Below are positions 36,601-43,899 of a DNA stretch of 52,892 bases, one piece after another. The translations under genes and the position numbers were made by a program. The notes under the pieces are model-generated. The model saw only the letters and a program-made list of their open reading frames with translations, was not told where the DNA came from and searched no databases. How positions within the stretch are numbered: the stretch's first letter is position 1; each line of letters opens with the position of its first letter. The stretch comes from an uncultured Acetatifactor sp. (GTDB lineage: Bacteria; Bacillota; Clostridia; Lachnospirales; Lachnospiraceae): contig CAJULV010000025.1 in the NCBI GenBank assembly GCA_910587555.1, positions 1 to 52,892 on the forward strand. The letters are read 5' to 3'.

Positions 36601-38605
36601 GCGCCGTGACATCCGGCTCCAGCAGCAGATCCGGAGAAATACCCCAGGATGAGAAGGAACTCATACGGTATGCCGTTTCGTTCGGTACAAACCCTTCCTC
36701 TCTGGAAAATGCCATTTTATATTCCGGATTCTCCTCATATGCCGCCGCAAAAAGCGCCCCTGTCTGCATGGTAACGGAAGCACAGGGAATCGTTGACTCG
36801 CCGCCTGACATATCCATGCCGAAGCTGCCGTCCTCATTGTTATAAATCAGGCAGGCAACCGCACCGGCATTTTCCGCAAACTGTACCTTTTCGCTGAAGG
36901 CCGTGATGCCTCTGGACACAACCGCCACCTTTCCGGCCACATCTGCTCCCGTAAAGTCGGATTGTTCCTGCCCGCAGTTGGGAACCATGGCAAATCCGTA
37001 TTCGTTTCCGCCCAGTGTCCCGACTATAGGAGCGTTTGTACCGTTGGAACCTTCAAGATACCCCACTTTGGATCCGTTCACCTCAATGTACTGGCTTTTG
37101 AGCTTCGCATTGTCAACGCTGGCTACGGAAGTCGCGTTTACATAGGTTGCCGGTGAACCGATGATACTGTTATCCGGGTTGGAAGCAAGGTTCGTGTTGG
37201 TTCCCCACATATTTCCTTTTCCGGAACTGGTCGAATTTCCCGCCGCAACCGCCAGAATTGTATTCGTATCCGATACTCTTCCGTAAATCTCGTCCAGCAT
37301 CTCACCGTCTGAGGTAAAACCCGCCGGGGAACCCAGGCTCATATTTACCACATCGGCACCCAGTATCAGGGAATCCTCCAGCGCCGCCAGAATGTCATCC
37401 GTATAGGCTCCGCCCTTTGCGCCGAACACCTTCATCACATAGAGCTGCGCTTCCGGGGCAACCCCCACCGCCTCGTTGTTCTGCAGTTCGTTCGCCGCCG
37501 CAATTCCTGCCACATGGGTACCGTGGTCTCCCTGGTTGTCTCCCCCATGGTTAATCTGCAGATTTTCATCTACATAGTTAAATCCATAGGCAATCTTGGT
37601 ACTGCGGTACACGTCGTCCGCTGTAATATCGGGGCGAAGCGCTTTCGCGTTCAGGGTATCCAGTACGTTGGAAACGGTTTCCCGTGTCGCCGAATCCCCG
37701 GTCAGCTGGGACTCAGAAAGCGCCGCGAAATTCTGGTGATCATCGTCGATACCGGTATCGATCACGGAGATCACAATCCCCTTTCCGGTATAGCCGCCCT
37801 TCCATGTATCATCCCTGCCGATCATCTCTCCGTCAGACATGGTATATGGCGTCACCGAATTTTCCGCAACATTGTACACCGGCTGCAGAATTACTTCCTT
37901 TACGCCGTCAATCTGCCTGATTTCGTCAATGATACCGTAGGGCACTTCCGTCGCCACACCGTTTAACAGCCATGTATACTGGTAACGGACGTTCAGTGCA
38001 TCCCCTTCCAGGATGTTGTCTTCGATTTCAGCTATGACAGAGTCCTGTTTTCTCTCCAGCCTCCGGCTCCGCGACCTTGTCAGGGCGTTTATATCCGCCT
38101 GGCTGTTGTTCTCGATTACGGAGTCTTCCTCCAGTATAATGATAACGCGGACCGGATCCTGTTCACCCACGGTCTCCTCGTTCAGAAGCTCTTTAACGGA
38201 GTCCTGTTTTGCCCCCCCGTTCCGGATCAGATCCGAGGCAGCCTCATTGCCTTCCGTCTCCTCCATGATAACCTTGCCGGATTTCTCTTCCTCTTCCTTC
38301 GGCTCCGATGTTTCCGCCCTGTTCTCCCGCTGCAGCATCTCATCGCTGATCTTAACGCCGGATGCCTGCTCTGTCGGTTTCTCCGAGGGTTTCCACACTT
38401 TCTCCTCTTTCATCTCTTCCGCCGGATTTTTGCTGAATTCCACGGTACCGCTCCAGGCTTCTTCGGATGCTTCGCCTTCCGACTCTGCCGCGCCGCTGTC
38501 CTGCGCCGCCGCTTCCTCCGCATGTACCAGGCCTGCATTTGAGAAAGGAGCAGATACGATAAGAGCTGCCGACATGATAAGTGCTAATACTCTTTTTAAT
38601 TTCAT
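30686..38605 (-). CDS. Giant secreted subtilisin-like (S8) protease with internal dockerin-like module
   Basis: The 2639-residue product has a signal peptide (1-29), an acidic pro-region, an I9-like propeptide (about 150-250), and an S8 catalytic domain (about 262-750) with D283 (VIDTGID), H361 (HGTHVAG) and S689 (SGTSMATP). A PA-like insert lies at about 505-640. Fn3-like domains follow (755-1010, 1020-1150, with SPNGDG), as in lactocepin/C5a-peptidase-type enzymes. A dockerin-like double EF-hand (842-902) interrupts the first. Next, four blocks of repeated sequence with beta-propeller character (about 1240-1480, 1575-1798, 1893-2130, 2225-2478) alternate with three Big2-type Ig domains (1485-1567, 1805-1892, 2138-2222). 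A PTETP-repeat tail ends the protein with no membrane segment or sortase motif. GGAGGAG precedes the start, 15 nt after the cohesin gene. Confidence 0.92.
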   Translation of the reverse strand: MKLKRVLALIMSAALIVSAPFSNAGLVHAEEAAAQDSGAAESEGEASEEAWSGTVEFSKNPAEEMKEEKVWKPSEKPTEQASGVKISDEMLQRENRAETSEPKEEEEKSGKVIMEETEGNEAASDLIRNGGAKQDSVKELLNEETVGEQDPVRVIIILEEDSVIENNSQADINALTRSRSRRLERKQDSVIAEIEDNILEGDALNVRYQYTWLLNGVATEVPYGIIDEIRQIDGVKEVILQPVYNVAENSVTPYTMSDGEMIGRDDTWKGGYTGKGIVISVIDTGIDDDHQNFAALSESQLTGDSATRETVSNVLDTLNAKALRPDITADDVYRSTKIAYGFNYVDENLQINHGGDNQGDHGTHVAGIAAANELQNNEAVGVAPEAQLYVMKVFGAKGGAYTDDILAALEDSLILGADVVNMSLGSPAGFTSDGEMLDEIYGRVSDTNTILAVAAGNSTSSGKGNMWGTNTNLASNPDNSIIGSPATYVNATSVASVDNAKLKSQYIEVNGSKVGYLEGSNGTNAPIVGTLGGNEYGFAMVPNCGQEQSDFTGADVAGKVAVVSRGITAFSEKVQFAENAGAVACLIYNNEDGSFGMDMSGGESTIPCASVTMQTGALFAAAYEENPEYKMAFSREEGFVPNETAYRMSSFSSWGISPDLLLEPDVTAPGGNIYSTLDGGKYGLMSGTSMATPNVAGISALIMQYAKDKYPEMSASELHAFVNALLVSTAEPLSYDEATMFSPRSQGAGLTNAFKAVTTKAYLTVDGMEVPKAELMDDPGKTGAYTFNFRVHNFGDADAYYKLSTNVQTENVYESEETGMKFMDMTPVALDAGTKETSDNLVYIYDYNENGKTNSSDARSLYLKVIRNEAADANDSFRYDLDGSEDAGIQDVQTYLDALVGKSDVDLQEQVLKVAKGEEASVSVDIQVTDAGKSYMDSNFENGIYVEGFTMLEAKNAGGVDLSIPYMGFYGDWTEAPLIDSGFYWESDEEMQASQYVNVIFTNYGPDKYWYPGVNPYVDEPFDVNHISVSPNGDGYGDYFEEIYLSLLRNASVLQFTYADTGTGAVYFDDMLNRVPKSCYNDGYEQIIPFVYSNYMATYDFTDAEGNVLANNTKLNFTIRGELDYDVHEQANDLAVWELPVIVDTEAPVVEAQNIYVDETDGKRYLELNFRDNVAVAAMNFLNKSNTIILKQYPVEHTAAGESCTMRFDITGFGNQFNLVVGDYAFNERTYVIRTEDNDPILDKNLLYGYRVADSEYTDDRVYGWIGIDKEGAETTVYDSEYFVDYALTAAEYIGGYIVAVDADNTLVFIKPGYWDERTQIAKLGVKIREMAFDPAGKKLYAYNSTDGCLCTIDIASGAVSNIGTYLSTVIGMACDDDGVLYGIDDMGSLRILDKENGTWGDEVYNTFKETEFMPYYAQSMTYDSGENAIYWAAFDYGWAGNVGMLYRYSIDDKTFTEIGTIAGDAEVVGLLKLDDRGYQLPEAELTAIGLEQQSISMLEGNRKQLNLILTPWYGKQQELSWSSSDPKVAEVSQSGEVTGIGAGQAVITVRNEDGSLQASCDVSVISPRSALKGFALAGQSLQNQWVSFTADDVRKAKVLTEADFRDFFAGEYLDGYIYAYSSATELYRIDAEKLTAEKISDGNSSFIMQDMAYDYSSGFMYGIAQDMMLGETSLVIIDTMTGETRTIGTIADEYDAGACALAVSTEGTIYVITYTGILYTVDSETCKLEKIGYTGNSGSQYTQCMAYDHNTDELYWAMLSGTGEAGIMYVDTRTGAAINLGTFDGGAQVTSMYVVPETIPARPDVPVDSMELTIAGDRLRMLAGSRQVAPVRVLPYNATDRTVAWTVADSEVASVEGGMITAKKAGSTVITGTKEIKGNVQTVTFTLEVLESAGKLYGYIASDFSTGGGQFWGSFLDNNLAEGEGLADAAGYILNAGTWYDGKIYGYGVNPGTYAYQYMVIDGSSFTLDEAIEGTFPDMQDMAMDYTQGSMYAVGGVRNVESNTTLYTVDIRTGEAYQVAGMAARIMTLACTAEGELYGVDKDGVLYRIDKETGELHRIGETGYGASLYQSMAYDYNTGNLYWAQANRDAMMQTTGNLLLVDTTDASVLNLGMVGVVGSQITSLYTIPEEEIQLGTPEITKILMGSESEMLKAGDEVQLSAIAYPLSVNPTAVRFTYQSSDTDVAKVNEDGLVTAVSAGTAVITVSAGDVSASCNIRVVGEDKVVYAVNTNGWEVSPLLYPDKISEAVELPENAGFTIVTATYCSGDGYFYAVGTDGYLWKYTEDLKTVQKIGADTVVRQLSNYNDFLGVENEYSAPKVIDIAGNSFNDKVYVLAQGVEKDKDFGEAMHFYIYQIDLQTGVSAMAAEVPMEIGRPDEFVFAGENEIFIYDALKDNIFRMSLEDGSLSQVAWTQGVFASGNSNAMAYSAELNMIFIATADNTLGDGIMALYVINPATGKVYKYADAAYAATMVDLILIEGSTPAVTAEAVPTETPDGVKPTETPGEVKPTETPDGVKPTETPDGAVPTETPDGVKPTETPGEVKPTETPGEVKPTEAPDEAEPTEEPGEVKPTEAPDEVKPTETPGEVKPTEAPDEVKPTETPGEVKPTEAPDEAEPTEEPAEALPTEPPVEETPDETE
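30725..31144 (-). repeat. PTETP tandem repeats at the protease C-terminus
   Basis: About 140 codons of 9-10-residue units, mainly VKPTETPGE, VKPTETPDG and VKPTEAPDE. Several adjacent pairs are nearly identical at base level, so slippage or recombination is likely to change copy number. Threonine/proline tails like this often act as extended, sometimes glycosylated, wall-spanning spacers; here nothing follows the tail to anchor it. Confidence 0.85.
35900..36082 (-). other. Dockerin-like module coding segment in the protease
   Basis: Encodes residues 842-902: YDYNENGKTNSSDARSLYL and, 32 residues on, YDLDGSEDAGIQDVQTYLDAL. Both match the dockerin F-hand calcium loop (D-x-N/D-x-N/D-G-x5-D followed by a helix). 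The module sits inside an Fn3-like domain, whose strands resume at about 903. Fold assignment is by motif only. Confidence 0.75.
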
Positions 38606-38620
38606 ATGCTCTTCTCCTCC

Positions 38621-39394
38621 TTATTGTCCTGACTTTTTATTGGCATCAGCCTTTGCCCGCCTGACGGCAAATACCGTTAAAAGTCCTCCTGCTGCCAGGG
38701 CAAGCACCAGATATGTAAAAATCTTCGCGTCATCGCCGGTCCTGGCCGATGTTGCGGAAGAGCCGCTGCCTCCGGCATCCTCTCCTGACCCCGTGTTGTC
38801 CTGGTCTCCGTCTCCCGTGCCGTTATGACCCGGATCCGGCGTCTCCGTTGCCGCGGGTTCATCCGTCCCTGCGGGTTCATCCGTCCCTGCCGGCTCATCC
38901 GTTCCTGCGGGTTCATCCGTTCCTGCCGGCTCGTCCGTCCCCGCCGGCGGCACATCCTCAGACGTCTTTACAAGAACCGACTCCCCGTTTTCGTTAAAAG
39001 CTTCTCCCGTAAAACGGATGGCTGCTTCCAGCGTATCCTTATCCGCATTCTCGTCCACTACTTCAAAAGTAATCTCCGCAAGCGTGCCTGCCTTCGGTGC
39101 TTTCTCCGCAAGAAAACTGATTCTCACACTTCCGTCAACCACATTCACAGAATACATGTCCACAGAATCGGCCATTTGGATATCCTCTTCCGTGCATGTT
39201 ACCACGGCGGCGTCGTAGCTTAGGGCAATTACGCCGTCCGTCGCCTTACCGTTTGTCTCAATGCTTACTGCCAGGTCATTCTCTGTCCCCACGGCTGTTT
39301 CGCACCATACATCGGAATCTGCTTCCGCATATACAGGTATCGACACAGACATGCCCAGTAAAAGCACTGTAAACAACATTGCAATTTTCTTCAT
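38621..39394 (-). CDS. Surface-anchored cohesin-like domain protein
   Basis: The start at 39394 has GGAG 7 nt upstream. The 257-residue product has a signal peptide (1-23, VYA cleavage), a cohesin-like beta-sandwich (about 28-142), five PAGTDE repeats (150-180), a Gly/Asp/Asn-rich spacer, the motif SARTGDD (216-222), a transmembrane helix (about 226-244) and a positive tail RRAKADANKK. The cohesin reading rests on GVIALSYDAAVVTCT and SVNVVDGSVRISFLAE plus GTLAEITFEV, which align with typical cohesin strands. ARTGDD before a helix and positive tail resembles atypical sortase signals of Lachnospiraceae; a plain membrane anchor is the alternative. It is the first gene of the operon with the dockerin-bearing protease, so it is the natural candidate receptor. 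Confidence 0.82.
   Translation of the reverse strand: MKKIAMLFTVLLLGMSVSIPVYAEADSDVWCETAVGTENDLAVSIETNGKATDGVIALSYDAAVVTCTEEDIQMADSVDMYSVNVVDGSVRISFLAEKAPKAGTLAEITFEVVDENADKDTLEAAIRFTGEAFNENGESVLVKTSEDVPPAGTDEPAGTDEPAGTDEPAGTDEPAGTDEPAATETPDPGHNGTGDGDQDNTGSGEDAGGSGSSATSARTGDDAKIFTYLVLALAAGGLLTVFAVRRAKADANKKSGQ
38855..38947 (-). repeat. PAGTDE tandem repeats
   Basis: Five 18-bp units encoding PAGTDE, forming an acidic spacer between the cohesin-like domain and the membrane anchor. On the plus strand the core is TCATCCGT followed by CCTGC, alternating two codon versions. Confidence 0.85.
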
Positions 39395-39493
39395 CTGCTT
39401 TCTCCTTCTTGTTATTTTCACACCGGACGGTTTCTGCCCGCGCCGGTGAGGCTACCGGCATGACTTCCAAATCCGTCCCATGCATTGCATGAC
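39395..39493 (-). promoter_or_regulatory. Structured 5' leader of the cohesin-protease operon
   Basis: About 100 nt of leader. An outer stem (GGACGG at 39473-39478 with CCGTCC at 39425-39430, extended by three A-T pairs past a bulge) encloses a perfect inner hairpin (GCCGGT 39454-39459 / ACCGGC 39442-39447) with an AGCCTC loop, plus about 25 unpaired conserved-looking bases. The 3' side ends 30 nt before the start codon. It is not a terminator. I could not match it to a known riboswitch class. Confidence 0.45.
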
Positions 39494-39499
39494 AGAAAA

Positions 39500-39528
39500 A
39501 TAGTAACATCTATACTTATTAAAGTCAA
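39500..39528 (-). promoter_or_regulatory. Promoter of the cohesin-protease operon
   Basis: Minus strand: TTGACT (39523-39528), 17-nt spacer, TACTAT (39500-39505). Only one promoter is seen for both genes, since the protease start is 15 nt after the cohesin stop. Confidence 0.7.
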
Positions 39529-39628
39529 CATTTTCCATGGAATGCACTGATTTTTATCCAATCTAAATAGACCGAAACGGCAGCGTGAACGCCTCCGGAG
39601 CATATCGGGCATGGGTGATTTTATCCCT

Positions 39629-39700
39629 GCGCGGCCCGTGCGCCGCTTCAGCGGCAAGCTTCCAGGTGCAAGGAGTCGCACCTTGTACACGGGCCTGCGC
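39629..39700. repeat. Three-way-junction palindromic element
   Basis: An outer 12-bp stem (GCGCGGCCCGTG 39629-39640 with CACGGGCCTGCGC 39688-39700, one bulge) encloses two perfect hairpins: GCCGCT/AGCGGC (39642-39655) and AGGTGC/GCACCT (39664-39683). The whole folds into a compact cruciform on either strand. It lies between the DUF6033-like gene and the cohesin promoter and may act as a terminator or be a REP-like repeat. The rest of the 39529-39766 spacer shows nothing. Confidence 0.6.
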
Positions 39701-39766
39701 ATAAAGCAAAAAAACTGCCACCACGCCGATGACAGCTTTTTATGCCTTGCTATTTCCTTATGCGTC

Positions 39767-40477
39767 CTATACCGTAAAATTAAACTTCTGTCCCGGGGAA
39801 TCGTACCGTTCCTCTTTGACCTTGCTCCAGTCCACCTGTGCAATCTTCTCTGCCAGTTCTTCCACCGTAGGCGCAAATACCGTGGTTCGCTTCTCAGCAG
39901 GTTTTCCCAGCGCGCGGTACCGGGCAGCCTCCGCACTTCCGGTCTCTTTCGCCCCGTCCCGCTTCTCTTCGCGCTGCTTCTCAATGCGTTCCCGCTGCTT
40001 CTCGCTGTTCTTCTCCAGTTCCGCAAAGAAGGAAACCTCCCCGTCTGAACCGATGGTGATCCCGATACGGGTTACATCGTCAGCCTTGTCTCCAAGCTGC
40101 TCCTTCACTTCGTCCAGCCTGGACACCGCATTGTCCAGAATCTTCAGGTTCTTCTCCTTAACGCTGTCGTCGGCCGCCATCTTCTCCAGCTCATCCGCGG
40201 AAATCAGGGCGCTGTACTCTCCTGTTCCCCTTGACAGCAGGGATGCCGCTTCCTCCTCTGTCTCATAGTCCGCCACGATGAAATCCATATTTTTATAACT
40301 CTTCTGCAGTTCCTTCAACAGCTTCTGAGCGGCTTTGCTCAACGCGGGAGAATTCTTCTCCTCCTTTGCCGCATTTGTGCCTTTCGCCCTGTTCGTTTTC
40401 ACCTGCTCCGCTTCCCTTGCGGCCTGTGCCGTCCTCTCGTAGACGCCGCTCTGATAATAGCTTCCTATTTTCTCCAT
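39767..40477 (-). CDS. DUF6033-like cytoplasmic coiled-coil protein
   Basis: The start at 40477 (MEKIGSYYQSG) has GGAGGG 7 nt upstream. The 236-residue product has no signal or membrane segment. A charged N-terminus (about 10-45) is followed by a predicted globular part (50-150) with MDFIVADYETEEEAASLLSR and RIGITIGSDGEVSFFAELEK, a highly charged helical stretch (152-180, KNSEKQRERIEKQREEKRDG) and a C-terminus with TVFAPTVEELAEKIAQVDW. I recall this pattern as DUF6033 in Lachnospiraceae; the function is unknown. It is divergent from glgX. Confidence 0.75.
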   Translation of the reverse strand: MEKIGSYYQSGVYERTAQAAREAEQVKTNRAKGTNAAKEEKNSPALSKAAQKLLKELQKSYKNMDFIVADYETEEEAASLLSRGTGEYSALISADELEKMAADDSVKEKNLKILDNAVSRLDEVKEQLGDKADDVTRIGITIGSDGEVSFFAELEKNSEKQRERIEKQREEKRDGAKETGSAEAARYRALGKPAEKRTTVFAPTVEELAEKIAQVDWSKVKEERYDSPGQKFNFTV

Positions 40478-40719
40478 CTCTGTGCCCTCCATAGCTTTCC
40501 CGGCATTCCTTCGTCCGGGCAGCATACTGCCCGGATGCCGTCAAATCCGTTTTTCCGCGGCTGCTTCTGCCCGCCGCTGGGAAATTGCCGCGGACCCTTC
40601 CCGATATCTTTTATTTCGGCGAAATCATTGGAAAACTTTACCGAAAAGGTCCCGAAGCGCTGCTTCTTTTCGTATTTGCTCCGAATGTCCGGAATATTCC
40701 TGATTTCCGAAAGTTTCAA

Positions 40720-40748
40720 TTGCTTTTTGAACATGTATCCCTTATACT
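40720..40748 (+). promoter_or_regulatory. Promoter of the glycogen-debranching gene
   Basis: TTGCTT (40720-40725), 17-nt spacer, TATACT (40743-40748), about 95 nt before the TTG start. The spacer 40478-40844 between the divergent genes shows no other feature. Confidence 0.65.
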
Positions 40749-40844
40749 GTTGTCATATTGTCACCTTTTATCCGACACCCTATTTTGCTTTCGTTCTTTA
40801 TTATACAGGGTCCGCTTACGCGCCCTCAGAAAAGGAGTCAGAAT

Positions 40845-42977
40845 TTGAAACATTTTACACATAACTATGTCCCTGAACCTCATATGTCCCTTACGCCTGT
40901 GGCAGAAATCGAAGGCTTTCCCGTCCGTCCCGGACTCTTTGACGTACACGGGGCCACGATGCTTCCCCTGGGTGTGAACTTTACCGTCCACACCCATTAC
41001 GGCACTTCCTGCACGCTCCTTCTCTTCCACAGGAACGCAACTGCTCCCTACGCCCGTCTTCCTTTTCCCAAGTCGTACAAAATAGGGGATGTGTATTCCA
41101 TGATTGTCTTCGGGCTGGACATCGAAGAGTTCGAATACGCATACCAGATTGACGGACCCTACGAGCCGGAAAACGGACTGGTCTTCGACCCAAATGCCGT
41201 GCTGCTGGACCCCTATGCGCGCTCCGTGGCAGGTCAGCGCCTGTGGGGCGTGAAAAAGTCAGGATGCTATCACGCCCGGGTGATCAGGGATGTCTTCGAT
41301 TGGGGTGCCATGCCCCAGTCCAGCCGCACCATGAGCGACCTGGTCATCTATGAACTCCATGTCAGGGGCTTCACCTATCATCCCTCGTCAGGGGTAACAC
41401 ACCGGGGGACCTTCGCCGGCCTGATGGAAAAGATCCCCTATCTGAAAGAGCTTGGGATCAATGCCGTGGAACTGATGCCCATCTTCGAGTTTGACGAAAC
41501 CATGAATGCCCGGAGCGTGGACGGCCAGAGCCTTCTGGACTACTGGGGTTATAATACGGTAGGCTTCTTTGCCCCGAATACCAGTTATATCGCCAATGAC
41601 GAATACAACCAGGAGGGGACGGAACTCAAGGTACTGATTAAGGCCCTGCATGACAACGGCATCGAAGTGATCCTGGACGTGGTCTTCAACCATACCGCGG
41701 AAGGCAATGAAAAGGGTTCCACCTTCTGTTTCAAGGGATTTGACAATAAGGTCTATTACATGCTGACGCCCAACGGGAATTACTATAATTTCAGCGGCTG
41801 CGGCAATACCCTGAACTGCAACAATCCCATCGTGCGCCAGCTGATCCTGGAATGTCTGCGGTACTGGGCCGTAAACTACCGCATCGACGGGTTCCGCTTC
41901 GACCTTGCAAGCATTTTAGGGCGGCATGAGGACGGCTCTCCCCTGAACAACCCGCCCCTCCTGGAACTGCTGGCCACAGACCCCATACTGCGTAATGTAA
42001 AGCTGATTGCCGAGGCATGGGATGCGGGCGGCCTGTATCAGGTGGGAAAATTCCCTGCCAGCAAGCGCTGGGCGGAATGGAACGGGCGCTACCGGGATTC
42101 CCTCCGTTCTTACCTAAAGGGAGACTTCTGGCATGCCTGGGACGCTGCCTGGAGCATTTCCGGCTCCGGCGACCTGTACGGCGGTTTTTATTCCGATAAC
42201 AACAATAATTACGCCGGGTATAATTCCTGTGTGAATTTCCTTACCTGCCATGACGGCTTTACACTGTACGATCTCTATTCCTACAACCAGAAACACAACG
42301 AAAAAAACGGCTGGAACAATACGGACGGCGCCGACGACAACAGGAGCTGGAACTGCGGCGCCGAAGGCGATACCGACGACCCCGAAATTCTCAGCCTCCG
42401 TTTCCGGATGATCCGCAATGCCTGTGCCGTGCTGATGTGCAGCCGCGGAACGCCCATGTTCCTGGCGGGGGATGAATTCGGCAATTCCCAGTACGGCAAC
42501 AACAACCCTTATTGCCAGGACAACGAAACCTCCTGGCTGGACTGGCGTCTCCTTGATAAAAACCGGGAACTGTTTGAATTTTTCAAATTTATGATTCGGT
42601 ACCGGCATATGCATCCGGTCATACGCAAGCTGCTGCCGGACGCCGTCTGCGGCATGGAACCCCTCCACACCCACGGCGTCAACGCAGATGAGACGTATAT
42701 TCCCGAAGACGCCAAAACCCTGGCCATCAGCTTCGCAGGGTACAACCCCCATACCAAGTCGGACGATCTGGTATATGTGGCGGTCAATTCCCACTGGGAG
42801 GATGTGAGAATCACGGTTCCCCAGCTGGACTGCCATCTGGCCTGGTTCCTGAGCGTCAACACCTGGGGTGACGGAAACGGGCGCTACTGCTATCCGGAGG
42901 GCGAAGAAGTACGCATCGACTCCGAGTTTATCATGCATCCCCGCAGCGTTGCCGTCTTTACCGGCAGGGAACTTTAA
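40845..42977 (+). CDS. glgX: Glycogen-debranching enzyme / isoamylase-type GH13
   Basis: Hydrolyses alpha-1,6 branches of glycogen-like polymers in the cytoplasm. The start is TTG at 40845, with AAAGGAG 7 nt upstream; no ATG nearby has a site. The 710 residues contain a CBM48-like N-terminal domain (about 15-110) and a GH13 barrel (about 150-560) with LELMPIFEFD-type region (NAVELMPIFEFDE), VILDVVFNHTAEG, GFRFDLASILGR (nucleophile Asp), LIAEAWDAGG (acid Glu) and LTCHDGFTLYDL (third Asp). The C-terminal beta domain covers about 610-710. No other glycogen gene is in view. The order glgX, smsC is separated by 184 nt, so they may be independent. Confidence 0.93.
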   Translation: MKHFTHNYVPEPHMSLTPVAEIEGFPVRPGLFDVHGATMLPLGVNFTVHTHYGTSCTLLLFHRNATAPYARLPFPKSYKIGDVYSMIVFGLDIEEFEYAYQIDGPYEPENGLVFDPNAVLLDPYARSVAGQRLWGVKKSGCYHARVIRDVFDWGAMPQSSRTMSDLVIYELHVRGFTYHPSSGVTHRGTFAGLMEKIPYLKELGINAVELMPIFEFDETMNARSVDGQSLLDYWGYNTVGFFAPNTSYIANDEYNQEGTELKVLIKALHDNGIEVILDVVFNHTAEGNEKGSTFCFKGFDNKVYYMLTPNGNYYNFSGCGNTLNCNNPIVRQLILECLRYWAVNYRIDGFRFDLASILGRHEDGSPLNNPPLLELLATDPILRNVKLIAEAWDAGGLYQVGKFPASKRWAEWNGRYRDSLRSYLKGDFWHAWDAAWSISGSGDLYGGFYSDNNNNYAGYNSCVNFLTCHDGFTLYDLYSYNQKHNEKNGWNNTDGADDNRSWNCGAEGDTDDPEILSLRFRMIRNACAVLMCSRGTPMFLAGDEFGNSQYGNNNPYCQDNETSWLDWRLLDKNRELFEFFKFMIRYRHMHPVIRKLLPDAVCGMEPLHTHGVNADETYIPEDAKTLAISFAGYNPHTKSDDLVYVAVNSHWEDVRITVPQLDCHLAWFLSVNTWGDGNGRYCYPEGEEVRIDSEFIMHPRSVAVFTGREL

Positions 42978-43069
42978 GCTGCCCGTGCAGGCTTGGCTCA
43001 CACTTTCCAACTATAAAAATTCCCTAAATTTGTATAGATTTTTCCGTTTCTGTGCTATACTGTATAAGT

Positions 43070-43095
43070 GATCTGCAGGAGCCGCCCTGCAGATC
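43070..43095 (+). promoter_or_regulatory. Perfect hairpin in the leader of the Suf-type pair
   Basis: GATCTGCAG (43070-43078) and CTGCAGATC (43087-43095) form a 9-bp stem with an 8-nt loop. There is no T-tract, so it is not a terminator. A TATACT box lies just upstream (43055-43060), but no good -35 sits at 17 nt. It may be an mRNA stabiliser or an operator half-site pair. Confidence 0.45.
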
Positions 43096-43161
43096 CTGTC
43101 GTCAAATCAGTAATTTATTATCAATACATAGGCAGCCCGAGCGCTGCCGGGGAGGACGCTT

Positions 43162-43899
43162 ATGCTGGAACTACAGAATCTCTGTTTCCAGGTATCGGAT
43201 GATGCCGACAAACACAAAGAGATTATCAGAGATGTAAACCTGACCTTTGAAGACCATTCCTTTATCGCCATCACCGGTCCCAACGGCGGCGGCAAATCCA
43301 CGCTGGCGAAGCTGATCATGGGAATCGAGACTCCAACCTCGGGCAAGATACTTTACAACGGCACGGACATCACCCACATGCGTATTACGGAACGCGCAAA
43401 TCTGGGGATCAGCTTTGCCTTCCAGGCCCCGGTCCGTTTCAAGGGGGTAAAAGTAAGGGATTTGATCCAGCTGGCTGCCGGGAAGACGCCGGAAGGCCGT
43501 TCAGCGATCAAATTTCCGGTTATCTGCGACTACCTGTCCCGGGTGGGATTATGCGCCAGGGATTATGTGAACCGCGACGTGGATTCCAGTCTTTCCGGCG
43601 GAGAGCTGAAACGGATTGAAATCGCCACCATCATCGCCCGCAACACGCCCCTCTCCGTCTTTGACGAGCCGGAAGCCGGCATTGACCTGTGGAGCTTTAA
43701 CAACCTGATTCAGGTATTTGAGGAAATGCACCGTGACAGTGACAATTCCCTGATCATTATCTCCCACCAGGAGCGCATCCTGAATATTGCGGACGAGATC
43801 ATTGTGCTTGCGGAAGGTACGGTGGCCGCCAGGGGGCAGCGGGGAGACATTCTTCCCGAATTGCTGAAAGGAACGGAGAGCTGTAAATTTTACAAATAG
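43162..43899 (+). CDS. sufC: SufC/SmsC-type Fe-S assembly ATPase
   Basis: Cytoplasmic ABC-type ATPase of Fe-S cluster assembly. The 245 residues show Walker A (GPNGGGKSTLAK, about 38-49), SLSGGELKRIEIA signature (about 148-160), Walker B/D-loop VFDEPEAGIDLWS, and the SufC-type end with SHQERILNIADEIIVLAEG. GGGGAGG precedes the start. It is followed by a single SufB/SufD-like scaffold and no sufS, sufU or sufD, which is the arrangement of the minimal SUF (SMS, SmsCB) systems of anaerobes. The gene could equally be written smsC. Confidence 0.92.
   Translation: MLELQNLCFQVSDDADKHKEIIRDVNLTFEDHSFIAITGPNGGGKSTLAKLIMGIETPTSGKILYNGTDITHMRITERANLGISFAFQAPVRFKGVKVRDLIQLAAGKTPEGRSAIKFPVICDYLSRVGLCARDYVNRDVDSSLSGGELKRIEIATIIARNTPLSVFDEPEAGIDLWSFNNLIQVFEEMHRDSDNSLIIISHQERILNIADEIIVLAEGTVAARGQRGDILPELLKGTESCKFYK

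Noticed and set aside
39395..39493. c-di-GMP-I riboswitch before the cohesin-protease operon
   Set aside because: The leader lacks the expected conserved blocks around the tetraloop-receptor and second stem. Only a generic two-level stem is supported.
42114..43010. A 298-codon minus-strand frame across glgX
   Set aside because: Antisense shadow of a conserved GH13 enzyme; no ribosome binding site.
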